A stretch of DNA of 46,705 nucleotides from Planctomycetota bacterium (GTDB taxonomy: Bacteria > Planctomycetota > Planctomycetia > Gemmatales > Gemmataceae): the NCBI GenBank assembly GCA_016177925.1, contig JACOUH010000174.1, forward strand, positions 1 through 46,705. The letters are read 5' to 3'. The translations under genes were made by a program, and so were the position numbers. The notes under the pieces were generated by a model. It was not told the DNA's origin and did not search any database. It saw only the letters and a program-made list of their open reading frames with translations. Positions 8,813-16,507 of this stretch are shown here, in pieces (position 1 is the stretch's first letter; the number at the start of each line of letters is the position of its first letter).

Positions 8813-10660
8813 ATGAGATTTCACCAACCTTTGCTTGTTGCCGGTCTCCTGCTGCTCCCCGCGGGGCTGCGGGGCCAGAATGCGCCTGTCGTGCCGTCGG
8901 GGCCTGAAAGCGTCGAAGTCCTGGCCCGCGGCCCGGTCCACGAGGCGTTCGCCCAGCCGCCGGACGTCGGCCAGCTGGAAGGCGGCCCGGTCGTGCCGAA
9001 GGAGCCGCCTCCGGTCATCGAGGAACTGCCGCCCGAGCAGAAGCCCGATAGCGACAATGTCCAGTGGATTCCCGGCTACTGGCAGTGGGACGCCGAGCGC
9101 GGCGACTTCGTTTGGGTCAGCGGCGCCTGGCGTGAACCGCCGCCGGGCCGGCAATGGGTACACGGCTCCTGGCGCCAGGTCAACGGTGGCTGGCAGTGGG
9201 TCCCTGGCTTCTGGGCACCGTTGTCCGAGGCCGAACCGCCCGTCCAGGAACCGCCGCCCGAGAGCCTGGAGACCGGTCCGTCGGTCCCGCCCCCCGAGGA
9301 CTGCTTCTACACGCCGGGCTCGTGGATTCTGCGCGAGACGCGCTACGTGTGGCGGCCCGGTTGCTGGGTGCGCTACCGGCCGGGCTGGGTCTGGGTGCCG
9401 TGCCACTACGCCTGGACACCGGCTGGCTGCGTCTTCGTCGACGGCTACTGGGATTATCCGCTGCACCGCCGTGGCCTGCTGTTCGCTCCGGTCTGCTTCG
9501 AGCGACCGTTCCGCGGCGCGTGGACGCCTAGCTACGTCGTCAGCGCCAGCTTCCTGCCGGGGGCGCTGTTCGTGCAGCCGTCGCACCACCACTACTACTT
9601 CGGCGATTACTTCGGGCAGGACTACCGCCGGGCCGGCTTCACCCCCTGGGTCGACTTCCGCATCGGCCGTAGCGCTGTCGATCCGCTGTTCGCCTACTAC
9701 CGCCACAGCGGCGGTCGGGCCTGGGAAGAGAACGTCGTCAACCTGTACGCCGCCCGTGCCGATGGCCGGCTCGCTTCGCCGCCGCGGACGCTGCTTCAGC
9801 AGACAAGGACGGTGAGCGAACTGCGCCGGCAGACGAGCGATGTCCAGCGCATCCGCCGTTCCACTGTCCTGACGCCGCTCGCCCAGGTGCCGCGGAATGT
9901 GACGGCGCTGGCCACGGTCAGCCGCGAGGAGCGAGTGCGCCAACAGCGGGCCGCCAGCCGGCTGGTCGCGACGGCCCACGAGCGGTCGCGTGTCGAGCGC
10001 GAGTCGCTCAGCCGGCGGGGTGCTCCTGTGCGACCGAGCGCCCAACCGCGGACGGTTCCGTTCGAGTCGCCGAAGGTTGCACGGTCGCTGCCGCCTCGCG
10101 AGGTCCGGCCGCGCGAACTGGAACGACGGCTGGAGTCCCGCCACGAGCTACCCCGTCGCGAGTCGGCGCCGGCGCCACGACATGAGTTCGCCCCGGCCCC
10201 GCACCGCCAGCCGGCAGGACCGCGGCACGATCCATTGCCGCTGCAACGAGAGACGAGGTTCTCGGACCGGCACAGGGAACCGCCCTCGGTCCACACGCCG
10301 GCGCCACATCGGCAGGCTCCTCCTGCGCGGCCGACGGTCGAACAACCACGCGCTCATCAGGCCCCCGCCCCGCCGCCGCGCCGGCCTGTTCAGGCGCCTC
10401 CGCCCCCGCACCACGCAGCGCCGCCCCCGGCGTCGCGACCAGCAGCGCCGCCTTCGCCGCGCCAAGTGCGGCCGGCCGCGCCGCCCCCGGCGTCGCGACC
10501 AGCAGCGCCACCTTCGCCGCGCCAGGTGCGGCCGGCAGCGCCGCCCCCGGCGCCGCGGCTGGCAGCGCCGCCTTCGCCGCGACAGGTCCAGCATCCTTCG
10601 CCGTCTCCGCCCCACGCGGCCCCGGCGCCCCACGCCAAGCCCAAGGAAAAGCATCGCTGA
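8813..10660 (+). CDS. Secreted YXWGXW-type Trp-rich protein with Pro/Ala/Arg-rich tail
   Basis: ATG 8813 opens a signal peptide ('MRFHQPLLVAGLLLLPAGLR'). Residues of about 80-230 carry repeated Trp/Pro/Gly motifs such as 'WIPGYWQWD', 'FVWVSGAWREPPPGRQWVHG', 'WQWVPGFW', 'YVWRPGCWVRYRPGWVWVP' and 'CVFVDGYWDYPL'. This is the YXWGXW-repeat type widespread in planctomycetes and assumed to act at the cell surface. About 250 C-terminal residues are rich in Arg, Pro and Ala and end in a 20-residue tandem repeat. No enzyme motif is seen. A strong hairpin follows the stop. Role unknown; wall or surface association is inferred. Confidence 0.85.
   Translation: MRFHQPLLVAGLLLLPAGLRGQNAPVVPSGPESVEVLARGPVHEAFAQPPDVGQLEGGPVVPKEPPPVIEELPPEQKPDSDNVQWIPGYWQWDAERGDFVWVSGAWREPPPGRQWVHGSWRQVNGGWQWVPGFWAPLSEAEPPVQEPPPESLETGPSVPPPEDCFYTPGSWILRETRYVWRPGCWVRYRPGWVWVPCHYAWTPAGCVFVDGYWDYPLHRRGLLFAPVCFERPFRGAWTPSYVVSASFLPGALFVQPSHHHYYFGDYFGQDYRRAGFTPWVDFRIGRSAVDPLFAYYRHSGGRAWEENVVNLYAARADGRLASPPRTLLQQTRTVSELRRQTSDVQRIRRSTVLTPLAQVPRNVTALATVSREERVRQQRAASRLVATAHERSRVERESLSRRGAPVRPSAQPRTVPFESPKVARSLPPREVRPRELERRLESRHELPRRESAPAPRHEFAPAPHRQPAGPRHDPLPLQRETRFSDRHREPPSVHTPAPHRQAPPARPTVEQPRAHQAPAPPPRRPVQAPPPPHHAAPPPASRPAAPPSPRQVRPAAPPPASRPAAPPSPRQVRPAAPPPAPRLAAPPSPRQVQHPSPSPPHAAPAPHAKPKEKHR
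10417..10590 (+). repeat. 60-bp tandem repeat inside the YXWGXW gene
   Basis: Three consecutive units with an exact 60-bp period encode variants of the 20-residue unit 'APPPASRPAAPPSPRQVRPA'. Units differ by only a few substitutions, which implies recent slippage or recombination. The frame is preserved throughout. Confidence 0.9.
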
Positions 10661-10711
10661 CCGGAAAGCCGACGGCTGGCTGTGACGGATCACGCCGAAT
10701 CACGCGTAACT

Positions 10712-10753
10712 GGACGAGGGCGGGATGGCTTTGCATCCCGCCCTCGTCCTGTT
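10712..10753 (+). terminator. Strong hairpin after the YXWGXW gene
   Basis: A perfect 16-bp stem (10712-10727 with 10734-10749) and 6-nt loop is followed by TGTTTATT. It lies 52 bp after the stop codon. Stem quality is high; the T-tract is short but typical of intrinsic terminators in GC-rich bacteria. Confidence 0.75.
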
Positions 10754-10933
10754 TATTCAACCCCTGCCGGCCACGCCAAGGTGTGATCGAACAGGCCAGC
10801 CCCCCCGCACCGGGAAGGACCGGGCTTGCTCGTGCTGCCTCCGTTCATAATTTGAGGGACAACACGGCGGTGGAGCGACCGAGCCCCGCCGCCCCGAGAG
10901 ACGCACTGTTCGCCCGCACAAGGAGAGAAGTTG

Positions 10934-11431
10934 ATGAAGAAGCTCGTCGCGCTGGCCGTCGCCCTGCTGATCCCATGCACCGGCGGGGCCGCCCCCCGGG
11001 AGAAGGAGGAAAAGAAGGTGCCGCCCGTTCTGAAGTTCACCATGAAGGGCCTCGATGGCAAGTCCGTTGATCTGTCGCAATTCCAGGGCAAGGTCGTCCT
11101 GATTGTCAACGTCGCCAGTCAGTGCGGCTACACGCCGCAGTACAAGGGCCTGCAGAAGCTGTACGACACCTACAAGAAAGACGGCCTGGTCATCCTTGGC
11201 GTCCCGGCCAACGAGTTCGGCAAACAGGAGCCCGGCACCGACAAGGAGATCGCCGAATTCTGCACCAGCAACTACGGCGTCACTTTCCCGATGCTCTCGA
11301 AAGTCATCGTCAAGGGAATTCACCAGGCGCCGCTGTACAAACACCTTACCTCCAAGGAGACGAATCCGAAGTCTGCCGGCGACATCAAGTGGAACTTCAC
11401 CAAATTCCTTACTGTAGGAGTCAAAAGCTAG
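10934..11431 (+). pseudogene. Glutathione peroxidase, 5' part, truncated by an integrated element
   Basis: The product has an N-terminal export signal ('LVALAVALLIPC') and a Cys-type glutathione peroxidase body: 'NVASQCGYTPQYKGL' (peroxidatic Cys64), 'NEFGKQEPG' (Gln98), 'EFCTSNYGVTFPM' (candidate resolving Cys110) and 'KWNFTKFL' (Trp153, Asn154). Such proteins reduce hydroperoxides, mostly with thioredoxin as donor. After 'FTKFL' the normal ending is replaced by 'TVGVKS' and a stop. The missing ending is found in frame at 19585-19684. Joining 10934-11403 to 19585-19684 gives 570 nt, that is exactly 190 codons, with no frameshift. The truncated form still holds the full catalytic tetrad, so residual activity cannot be ruled out. 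Confidence 0.9.
11393..11409 (+). repeat. Left attachment site core (attL candidate)
   Basis: AACTTCACCAA followed by ATTCCT matches the right-end copy at 19574-19590 except for A versus G at position 12. To the right lies the arm CTTACTGTAG (11408-11417), which mirrors CTACCGTCAAG at the other end. Crossover should lie within or next to the shared 11 bp. Confidence 0.75.
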
Positions 11432-11845
11432 AGGTTAGCCATGCACAGAAAGACTGAGTTTTCCCGCTGTGAGCCGAAAGAGGACGGGCCAGCGATTCCC
11501 TTTGGGGAGCCACCGGCCCGTCTTCGTTTCTCCCAGCAACCCGCCTGGCATCGCTCCGGACGGCCGCCCTGGGGGCAAGGCGAACCCGCCTACGTCCGGC
11601 CGTCCCGACGTCCTCACGGGCGGCGTAGGCGCTGGGGGAAGCCTCCTGGGAGAAAGAGCGACTAGCTAGATGGGAGATAGAGGGAGACGGACGAGGTAGA
11701 TTTTGCTTGCCTCTCGCCTTTCTCCGCGTCACAATCAACCGCATCGGGTGGGCCGGCTGATCGCCGGCGCCGCTTGCCCGGCCGCTCCCCTGCGATCCCC
11801 GCGGCGACGATCGGACAAGCCCAGGCCCGACGGGGAATCACGTCG
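11432..11845. other. Left end of the element, no gene seen
   Basis: No convincing coding sequence is found. There is an imperfect hairpin with GACGGGCC near 11490 pairing with GGCCCGTC near 11515, and an inverted pair GCCTACG/CGTAGGC at about 11588-11630. The first could terminate transcription leaving the truncated peroxidase gene. Confidence 0.4.
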
Positions 11846-12223
11846 ATGATCCGCTTCGTCTGTCCTTCCTGCAAGCAAAGCCTGGAGTTTAGTGACGGTG
11901 CCGCCGGTCGGCGTGTACGCTGCCCGGAATGCAAGGAACGATGCGTGGTGCCGCGTCGTGGCGGGCGCCGTGACCGCCGCCCTCTGAGGATCATCGGCGA
12001 AGTGTGCATGTGCATCGCCGCCATCCTGATGGTCACGTGCGGGTTCGCGCTGGCGCTCAACGCCGGTGCCTTCGGAACGCCGATCGACGAGGAATGGGTC
12101 AACGCCCCCTATGAGCTAACGCCACAGCGGTTTACCTGGATGGTATTGAGCGGCATCGGCATCGCCGTCGGAGTCCTGCTGCTCTGTGCCGGGGGCGTGA
12201 TGCGATACTATCGCCGCGGCTAA
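11846..12223 (+). CDS. Zinc-ribbon membrane protein
   Basis: The 125-residue product starts at ATG 11846 with 'MIRFVCPSCKQSLEFSDGAA' and 'RCPECKERCVVPRRGG', a CxxC...CxxC zinc ribbon. A basic linker and two membrane segments follow (about residues 48-70 and 92-117), ending in 'MRYYRRG'. Short zinc-ribbon/transmembrane proteins of this type are common in planctomycetes, with no defined function. It is the first gene in the left part of the element and is followed 40 bp later by another plus-strand gene. Confidence 0.7.
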   Translation: MIRFVCPSCKQSLEFSDGAAGRRVRCPECKERCVVPRRGGRRDRRPLRIIGEVCMCIAAILMVTCGFALALNAGAFGTPIDEEWVNAPYELTPQRFTWMVLSGIGIAVGVLLLCAGGVMRYYRRG

Positions 12224-12263
12224 GGGAGAGTGAGGGAGAGCGAGGCGGGAACAACCGTTCAAG

Positions 12264-12767
12264 ATGTCTATGGCTGCAACCGAGTGGTACTGCCGTATCG
12301 ATGGAGAAATCATAGGGCCAGTGACGGCCAGAGCCCTGAAAACTATGGCTGCCGTGGGCGAGTTGATACCTTCGGACGAGGTACAAAACGGCCCTGATGG
12401 CGTCTGGCACCCTGCAAGTAAGATCCCCGAGCTGCACTTCGGGTCCACTACTCGGCAGGCCAAACCAGCTAAACAAAGTGTAACGCCGCTGATCCGGTAT
12501 GTATACAAGATGGTGCAAATCCCGCCCCAGATCACCTTCCACCAGGACGAGGACGAGCCGCTGAAGGGCAACGAAGCGGCCGTCTACCTGGAGGGTGTGG
12601 TCAACAAGTACGCCTTGGAGGGGTGGGAGTTTTTCCGCGTAGACACGGTGGGGGTAAAAGTGATGCCAGGCTGCTTGGGGTTGCTTCTTGGGAAGCGTGA
12701 AGAAACGATTCTCTACTACGTTGTTTCGTTTCGCAAAGCCGCGGAGAGGAGTGCCGAACAACGCTAA
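12264..12767 (+). CDS. GYF_2-like and DUF4177-like domain protein
   Basis: The N-terminal half reads 'EWYCRIDGEIIGPVTARALK', 'GELIPSDEVQNG' and 'GVWHPASKIPEL', the pattern of the bacterial GYF_2 domain, a probable peptide-binding module. The C-terminal half, 'YKMVQIPPQ', 'EGVVNKYALEGWEFFRVDTV' and 'ILYYVVSFRK', matches the DUF4177 style. The product is 167 residues with no signal peptide or membrane segment. Its position after the zinc-ribbon gene suggests shared transcription. Function is unknown; partner binding is inferred from the GYF-like part. Confidence 0.65.
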   Translation: MSMAATEWYCRIDGEIIGPVTARALKTMAAVGELIPSDEVQNGPDGVWHPASKIPELHFGSTTRQAKPAKQSVTPLIRYVYKMVQIPPQITFHQDEDEPLKGNEAAVYLEGVVNKYALEGWEFFRVDTVGVKVMPGCLGLLLGKREETILYYVVSFRKAAERSAEQR

Positions 12768-12793
12768 CGCTGGATAGAGGCGACCGCCACAAC

Positions 12794-13162
12794 ATGACCC
12801 CCCTCACACTCGCCTGCCTCTTGTGCCTCGACACCCCGGCCCCAATCGGTGTCGCCACCGTCCGGGCCGTCTGGCTTGCCGACCTCACGCCGGACCGCGT
12901 GCAGAGCGGCACCGTGGGGCGGTTCGTCTTCGTGCCCGACAGCCGTCCCGACGAGGTTGACGGCCGTGTCCTCATCGACGCCGCGGGACCGCCTGGCGTG
13001 CTGCGCACCGTCCAGTTCGCCAGATGGGAGAACGACGAGGGCCTCGACGTGGTGGAGCCCGTCGTTGTCGAGGGTGTCCTTGTCGTCATCCGGCCCCCGG
13101 CACGGGGAGAGTTCCCGGCCGTCGTCGAGTTGCAGGTGAGGGAGGCGCGGCGGGTGCGATAG
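12794..13162 (+). CDS. Small exported hypothetical protein
   Basis: The 122-residue product begins 'MTPLTLACLLCLDTPAPIGV', which could be a short signal peptide or lipoprotein leader. The rest is rich in beta-forming residues ('GRFVFVPDSRPDEVDGRVLI', 'VVVEGVLVVIRPPARGEFPA'). I do not recognise a family. It is convergent with the minus-strand toxin-like gene that ends 10 bp downstream. Confidence 0.6.
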   Translation: MTPLTLACLLCLDTPAPIGVATVRAVWLADLTPDRVQSGTVGRFVFVPDSRPDEVDGRVLIDAAGPPGVLRTVQFARWENDEGLDVVEPVVVEGVLVVIRPPARGEFPAVVELQVREARRVR

Positions 13163-13172
13163 AGGCGGTCTT

Positions 13173-13523
13173 CTAGCCGTCTTCAGGGTCGGCTGTTTCC
13201 TCCCCAGCCAGAGCCGTGGCAGCTCTCCAGTCAATCGTATACCCGGCTTTACGGTCAAAGGCACAGAACACGCGGACGTGCCCGCCGTGTCCGTGGTAGT
13301 GGATCAGGATGAGCCGCCAGTCGTAATTCTGGCCCGTCACCTTCGCCTTACGGAGCGTAACGCCAACCGGGAGGGGGATCGGGATGTCGTCTAGCTCGTC
13401 GAACTGTGAGGGATCGGCTTCGATGGCTTCGAGCACGCTCCGAAGTCGCTTCTTTGCCCCGTCACTGATCCCCGCCAGCCGTCTCAGGGCGTCACGGGCG
13501 AGGCTGGTATCAACGGCCACCAC
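13173..13523 (-). CDS. RelE/ParE-like toxin candidate
   Basis: The product is 116 residues from a GTG start. It has 'ARDALRRLAGISDGAKKRLR', 'NYDWRLILIHYHGHGGHVRV' and 'VFCAFDRKAGYTID'. An N-terminal pair of helices followed by an antiparallel sheet with 'WRLI...F..DRK' recalls RelE/ParE-type toxins, which cleave ribosome-bound mRNA or poison gyrase. The start lies 9 bp after the stop of the preceding gene (13533-14042), so the two are co-transcribed. The fold match is a guess from pattern and size. The partner is larger than a usual antitoxin. Confidence 0.45.
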   Translation of the reverse strand: MVAVDTSLARDALRRLAGISDGAKKRLRSVLEAIEADPSQFDELDDIPIPLPVGVTLRKAKVTGQNYDWRLILIHYHGHGGHVRVFCAFDRKAGYTIDWRAATALAGEETADPEDG

Positions 13524-13532
13524 GGAGGCACC

Positions 13533-14042
13533 CTAGTCGTCAAAGAGTTCGTGCCAGTCGGACGCCGCGGGCGGGTTCCGCAATCCCTCTTGGACTGCCG
13601 CAGCCAGTCGCCGCCGAACCGGCCCGTGGCGGAGGAGCAACTCGTCCGGCAGATCGTCCTTCCACCGTCGGTAGTCGGCAATGGCCTCACGCAACTCATC
13701 CACCCCTTCGACCGTAAGGCCCTTTGCTTCCAGCTTGCCGGCTATGCTGAGGAGAAGTTCGCAACCCGCGATGTGGAGGTCTGTGACCTGCTGATAGAAA
13801 TCGTTGATCGTATCGATGTGCTCGCGGGGCGTGTCCTCGGCAACGCGGCGGACCGCGGCCAGCATCGACTCTCGGAAGTCACACCGCTTCCCGACATGAG
13901 AGCGGACGAGGGGACCGAACTCCCCGGCCAGTGAGACGAGATCGGCGTCAGGTTTGTCCGCATAGGTGAGCCAATGGCGCAACGTCTCCCGGACGGCCTC
14001 CCCCGTGGCCCGCTCTAGGTCCAATTCCAGCGTTGGCGACAT
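13533..14042 (-). CDS. Hypothetical helical protein upstream of the toxin-like gene
   Basis: ATG at 14042 is chosen because AGGAGG lies at 14049-14054 on the minus strand with ideal spacing. The 169-residue product is predicted all-helical: 'MSPTLELDLERATGEAVRET', 'ESMLAAVRRVAEDTPREH', 'INDFYQQVTDLHIAGCELLL' and an acidic end 'SDWHELFDD'. The 9-bp gap to the next gene indicates an operon. It may be the partner or antitoxin of the RelE-like protein, but I see no DNA-binding motif. Confidence 0.6.
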   Translation of the reverse strand: MSPTLELDLERATGEAVRETLRHWLTYADKPDADLVSLAGEFGPLVRSHVGKRCDFRESMLAAVRRVAEDTPREHIDTINDFYQQVTDLHIAGCELLLSIAGKLEAKGLTVEGVDELREAIADYRRWKDDLPDELLLRHGPVRRRLAAAVQEGLRNPPAASDWHELFDD

Positions 14043-14056
14043 CGAACACCTCCTGC

Positions 14057-14188
14057 CTAATCGCCGCATGACGGCGTGACATCGTAGTACAGCTTACCAC
14101 GTTCTCGCCACTGCGAGAAGTGATCGGCCCGACGAAGGGCTCGCTCAAGGGGCGCATCCCGCCTCGCCCTGTCCGTCTTGTCGTCCAT
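14057..14188 (-). CDS. Very small hypothetical protein
   Basis: A 43-residue frame opens with ATG at 14188 preceded by GGAGA and reads 'MDDKTDRARRDAPLERALRR' to 'GKLYYDVTPSCGD'. It overlaps the 3' end of the upstream gene by 44 bp and ends 15 bp before the start of the helical gene. The ribosome site and tight spacing support it, but its size makes it uncertain. Confidence 0.4.
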   Translation of the reverse strand: MDDKTDRARRDAPLERALRRADHFSQWRERGKLYYDVTPSCGD

Positions 14189-14453
14189 TCGTCTCTCCGT
14201 TGGCCGGCAACTCGCGTAGGGCACAGGGCAGCAGGAGGGGCAAGCCTGCCTGGCGTATCCGCTCTTCAATCGGACATGCCACGTCGGACCGCCTACCCAT
14301 CATTGGCTCCAGTATTCTGCGAGTTTCCGGGTCCGCTTGCTCAAGAGAAATAGCGCCGCATAGAGCAACCCAGAAATCGGGGGGCAAGCCGTCGCTCCCG
14401 GCAGGGGACTGGCGCTCCAGACGTTCGAGCCTCGTGCGTAGTCGCCCGCTCAT
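14145..14453 (-). CDS. Hypothetical protein
   Basis: The 102-residue product starts 'MSGRLRTRLERLERQSP' and contains 'GLPPDFWVALCGAISLEQAD'. Its ATG overlaps the stop of the upstream gene in an ATGA arrangement at 14450-14453, so translation is likely coupled. No family is recognised. Confidence 0.55.
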   Translation of the reverse strand: MSGRLRTRLERLERQSPAGSDGLPPDFWVALCGAISLEQADPETRRILEPMMGRRSDVACPIEERIRQAGLPLLLPCALRELPANGETNGRQDGQGEAGCAP

Positions 14454-14851
14454 CGGGCTATTCTCGCATTCTGGCGACCTTCCAGAGCGGCTATGCGCTG
14501 TTCAAGGTCGCTCCCCTCAATGGCCTTGAGCTGCACTTGGCAGAGGACGGCCAAACAATTACCGATGCGAGCGTCGAGCTGTCCCCTGCGGACCATGTTG
14601 AACGTCGCCTCGACAGCCTCGATGATGTCGCCCACCGTCTTCAGCGGCAAGTCCGGCGTGTCTTCCGGCAGCACGGCAAGGCGCAGTTGCTCCGCCCGAT
14701 TCAGCCCACCCCTTCGGCGGGCCTCGGCTCCTTGGTCTGCGAAGCCGGGATCGTGAAACACGCAGTACGGTGAACCTCGGACACGTGGCGCTCGGCACCG
14801 GGAGCCATCGGGCTTGACGTGCTGGCAACGGCTGTCTCTCGGAAGTGGCAT
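14450..14851 (-). CDS. Small Cys/His-motif protein of a type common on planctomycete elements
   Basis: From ATG 14851 the 133-residue product begins 'MPLPRDSRCQHVKPDGSRCR' and 'APRVRGSPYCVFHDPGF', a C-H-C-C-H pattern that probably binds zinc. It continues with 'EARRRGGLNRAEQLRL' and helical 'VGDIIEAVEATFNMVRRGQL'. This layout is familiar from planctomycete and plasmid or phage-like genes of unknown role. It is the first gene of a minus-strand run of four or five small genes ending at 13173. Confidence 0.6.
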   Translation of the reverse strand: MPLPRDSRCQHVKPDGSRCRAPRVRGSPYCVFHDPGFADQGAEARRRGGLNRAEQLRLAVLPEDTPDLPLKTVGDIIEAVEATFNMVRRGQLDARIGNCLAVLCQVQLKAIEGSDLEQRIAALEGRQNARIAR

Positions 14852-14857
14852 AGTTTT

Positions 14858-14871
14858 ACTACCTTGGTAGT
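14858..14871. promoter_or_regulatory. Palindrome at the start of the minus-strand small-gene run
   Basis: ACTACC-TT-GGTAGT is a perfect dyad lying 7 bp upstream of the ATG at 14851, overlapping where its ribosome site would be. Further GGTAG-like motifs follow to about 14885. An operator or translational control site is possible; nothing proves it. Confidence 0.35.
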
Positions 14872-15145
14872 GCCCGGTAGGGGTGGTAAGGAGGGGTTGG
14901 TTTGACACGGCGCTAGTTGCGTAACTCTATATGCGCCATACCTTTGTGTCGAGTAGCGCCGTCCCTCCCGCGGGTAGCCCCTGGAGAAAAGTAGCGGGGG
15001 GGGTGTAGTCGAGCCGTAGTCGAGGCGCAGGGTTGAGGCGGTCGGGGTGGACGGGCTGGGGCGACGTCCACGGCGTTGGTGTGGCGCTCGCGTGCGGCCG
15101 GAGCGGTCATTCCATGCGGCGCTCATCAGCTTACTTAGCGACTCT

Positions 15146-15409
15146 CTCACGTGGGAATCCAGGGGGCGTTGCAAAACCCTAGTAGGTCTGGAGTGAGGGA
15201 CGAAGCACTGAAAAAACCAGCGAAAGAGGGCAGGGAAGAAGGCGAGAGGGGCGGAGTAGTGGTACGTTTTGCAATGCCCGCCCACCCCCGGAACGTGCCC
15301 GTGTTGCTCGTGTGGAAAATCGCCATCTCGTTGCAAAACCCTAGTAGTCACGAGTGCGGATTCCCTCGTGTGGAAAATCGGAATGTCGTTGCGAAACGGT
15401 AGTAGGTCA
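15146..15409. repeat. Cluster of three imperfect direct repeats of about 40 bp
   Basis: Copies lie at about 15146-15188, 15307-15348 and 15365-15407. Each has the form CTCGTGTGGAAAATCG, a spacer of about 8 bp, then CGTTGCAAAACCCTAGTAG. The second and third copies are closest, the first is diverged in its left half. The cluster sits in the 555-bp gene-free gap (14852-15406), directly beyond the 3' end of the small recombinase gene. Iterons of an origin or binding sites for the nearby recombinase are plausible roles. Confidence 0.75.
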
Positions 15410-16411
15410 GTCATCATCCTCGTCGTCCCAATCCTCCTCCCAGTCCGGGTCTGAAAGAGGCGTCGGGCATTTGGAAGGATCTTCCCAGTCCGATCGGGAC
15501 ATACCGTGACGGCCGCAGATCCCGTCCTCGGTGATTTCCAGCAAACCCTGTCGCTCGGCTTTGCGAAGTCCTTCCTTCTTCCACGTCCTGCCGGATGGAC
15601 TCTTGCGGTCCGCCATACGTTTAATGGTGGAAGGGTGGACGCCGAAGAGTTTCGCAACAGTTGCAAGGGATCTTTCCCACCTAAGACCTCCCAAATCCCA
15701 GGGGAAGACGGCATAGCACCCCAACCTCTCGAAGATGTCCGCCTCCATCTCCGGGCTAATCTTCCGTGGTCGTCCGGCCTTACCCGTTCTGCGTGTGGCG
15801 GCGCTGTGCCGGTCGGATTCAGAGAGAAAGGGACTCGCTACCGTCGCCAAGGGCACACCGAGGGTTAGCTCTTTTAGATGGGCGAATTCCTCTCGCGTCG
15901 GCCAGGCGTTGAGGTTCTTCTGCGGGTCGTATGCTTCGGCTCGAAGGAACCGCGACAGGTCAGCCACCACGAGAATGCAGCCCTGTTTCGCCGCCAGCCT
16001 TGCCGCTTCTTGGAGTTTAGGACGGGGCTTGGTCAGTTTGCCTTCCTCAACAGCGTCGACGATAGACACAATCCGGGCGGGGACTTGTGCCCGGATCGCG
16101 TTGACCAGAGCGTCCGTCTTCTCTTGCAGTTTCCGCTTGCCGCGGCCGGCTTGTTGCCAAGACGACACGCGCGAATACACCACCAGTCCAGCATCCGGAA
16201 ACTGCTTTGTCGCTTCGGTGAGAGGGCGGACAGGGAACTGGAGCGGATGAAGGGAGGAATGAGCGTTCCCCTTGCCGTTGCTCTGCGCCTGCCCGTTGCT
16301 CTTTCCCTTGGCGTCGAGTGGCTCCTTGCCGACTCGTGAATGGTTCGATTTAGCACCAGTTCCCTTGACTTTCTCGCTGTTATTTGATACTATCCTTTTG
16401 TGTTGAGACAT
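15407..16411 (-). CDS. Serine recombinase (resolvase-type) with Lys/Ser/Gly-rich N-terminus and acidic tail
   Basis: ATG 16411 is preceded by GGGGA at proper spacing. The 334-residue product has about 60 basic, low-complexity residues, then a resolvase fold: 'AGLVVYSRVSSWQQAGRGKR' with Ser83 as the likely nucleophile, and 'ILVVADLSRFLRAEAYD' with the conserved Arg. A helix-turn-helix lies at about residues 255-277 ('SLATVAKLFGVHPSTIKRMA'). It ends 'DWEEDWDDEDDD', an unusual acidic tail. It is neither the classic 180-residue resolvase nor a large integrase. A MerR-like gene lies 140 bp upstream on the same strand, recalling IS607-type elements where both parts are fused. Its role within the element is unknown. 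Confidence 0.75.
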   Translation of the reverse strand: MSQHKRIVSNNSEKVKGTGAKSNHSRVGKEPLDAKGKSNGQAQSNGKGNAHSSLHPLQFPVRPLTEATKQFPDAGLVVYSRVSSWQQAGRGKRKLQEKTDALVNAIRAQVPARIVSIVDAVEEGKLTKPRPKLQEAARLAAKQGCILVVADLSRFLRAEAYDPQKNLNAWPTREEFAHLKELTLGVPLATVASPFLSESDRHSAATRRTGKAGRPRKISPEMEADIFERLGCYAVFPWDLGGLRWERSLATVAKLFGVHPSTIKRMADRKSPSGRTWKKEGLRKAERQGLLEITEDGICGRHGMSRSDWEDPSKCPTPLSDPDWEEDWDDEDDD

Positions 16412-16507
16412 CTGAGGTTCCCCCTTTTTGGTGTCTCGACCGCACTCGAATCCTTGCCGCCACCCCTCGACCAAAGGAGCAAACCAGCGTCAAGGATTCA
16501 CTTGAGC

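Noticed and set aside
10008-10760. A minus-strand open frame opposite the proline-rich tail
   Set aside because: The translation is Ala/Gly low complexity that mirrors the tandem repeat on the plus strand.
11441-11669. Two overlapping short plus-strand frames after the truncated peroxidase
   Set aside because: Both are Arg/Pro-rich with no ribosome site and they overlap hairpin-forming DNA.
14900-14935. A plus-strand promoter (TTGACA followed by TATATG)
   Set aside because: The spacing is 20 bp and no plus-strand gene follows for more than 2 kb.
15146-15409. A CRISPR array
   Set aside because: There are only three copies, repeats diverge, and the spacing is irregular (about 161 and 58 bp). 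No cas gene is nearby.
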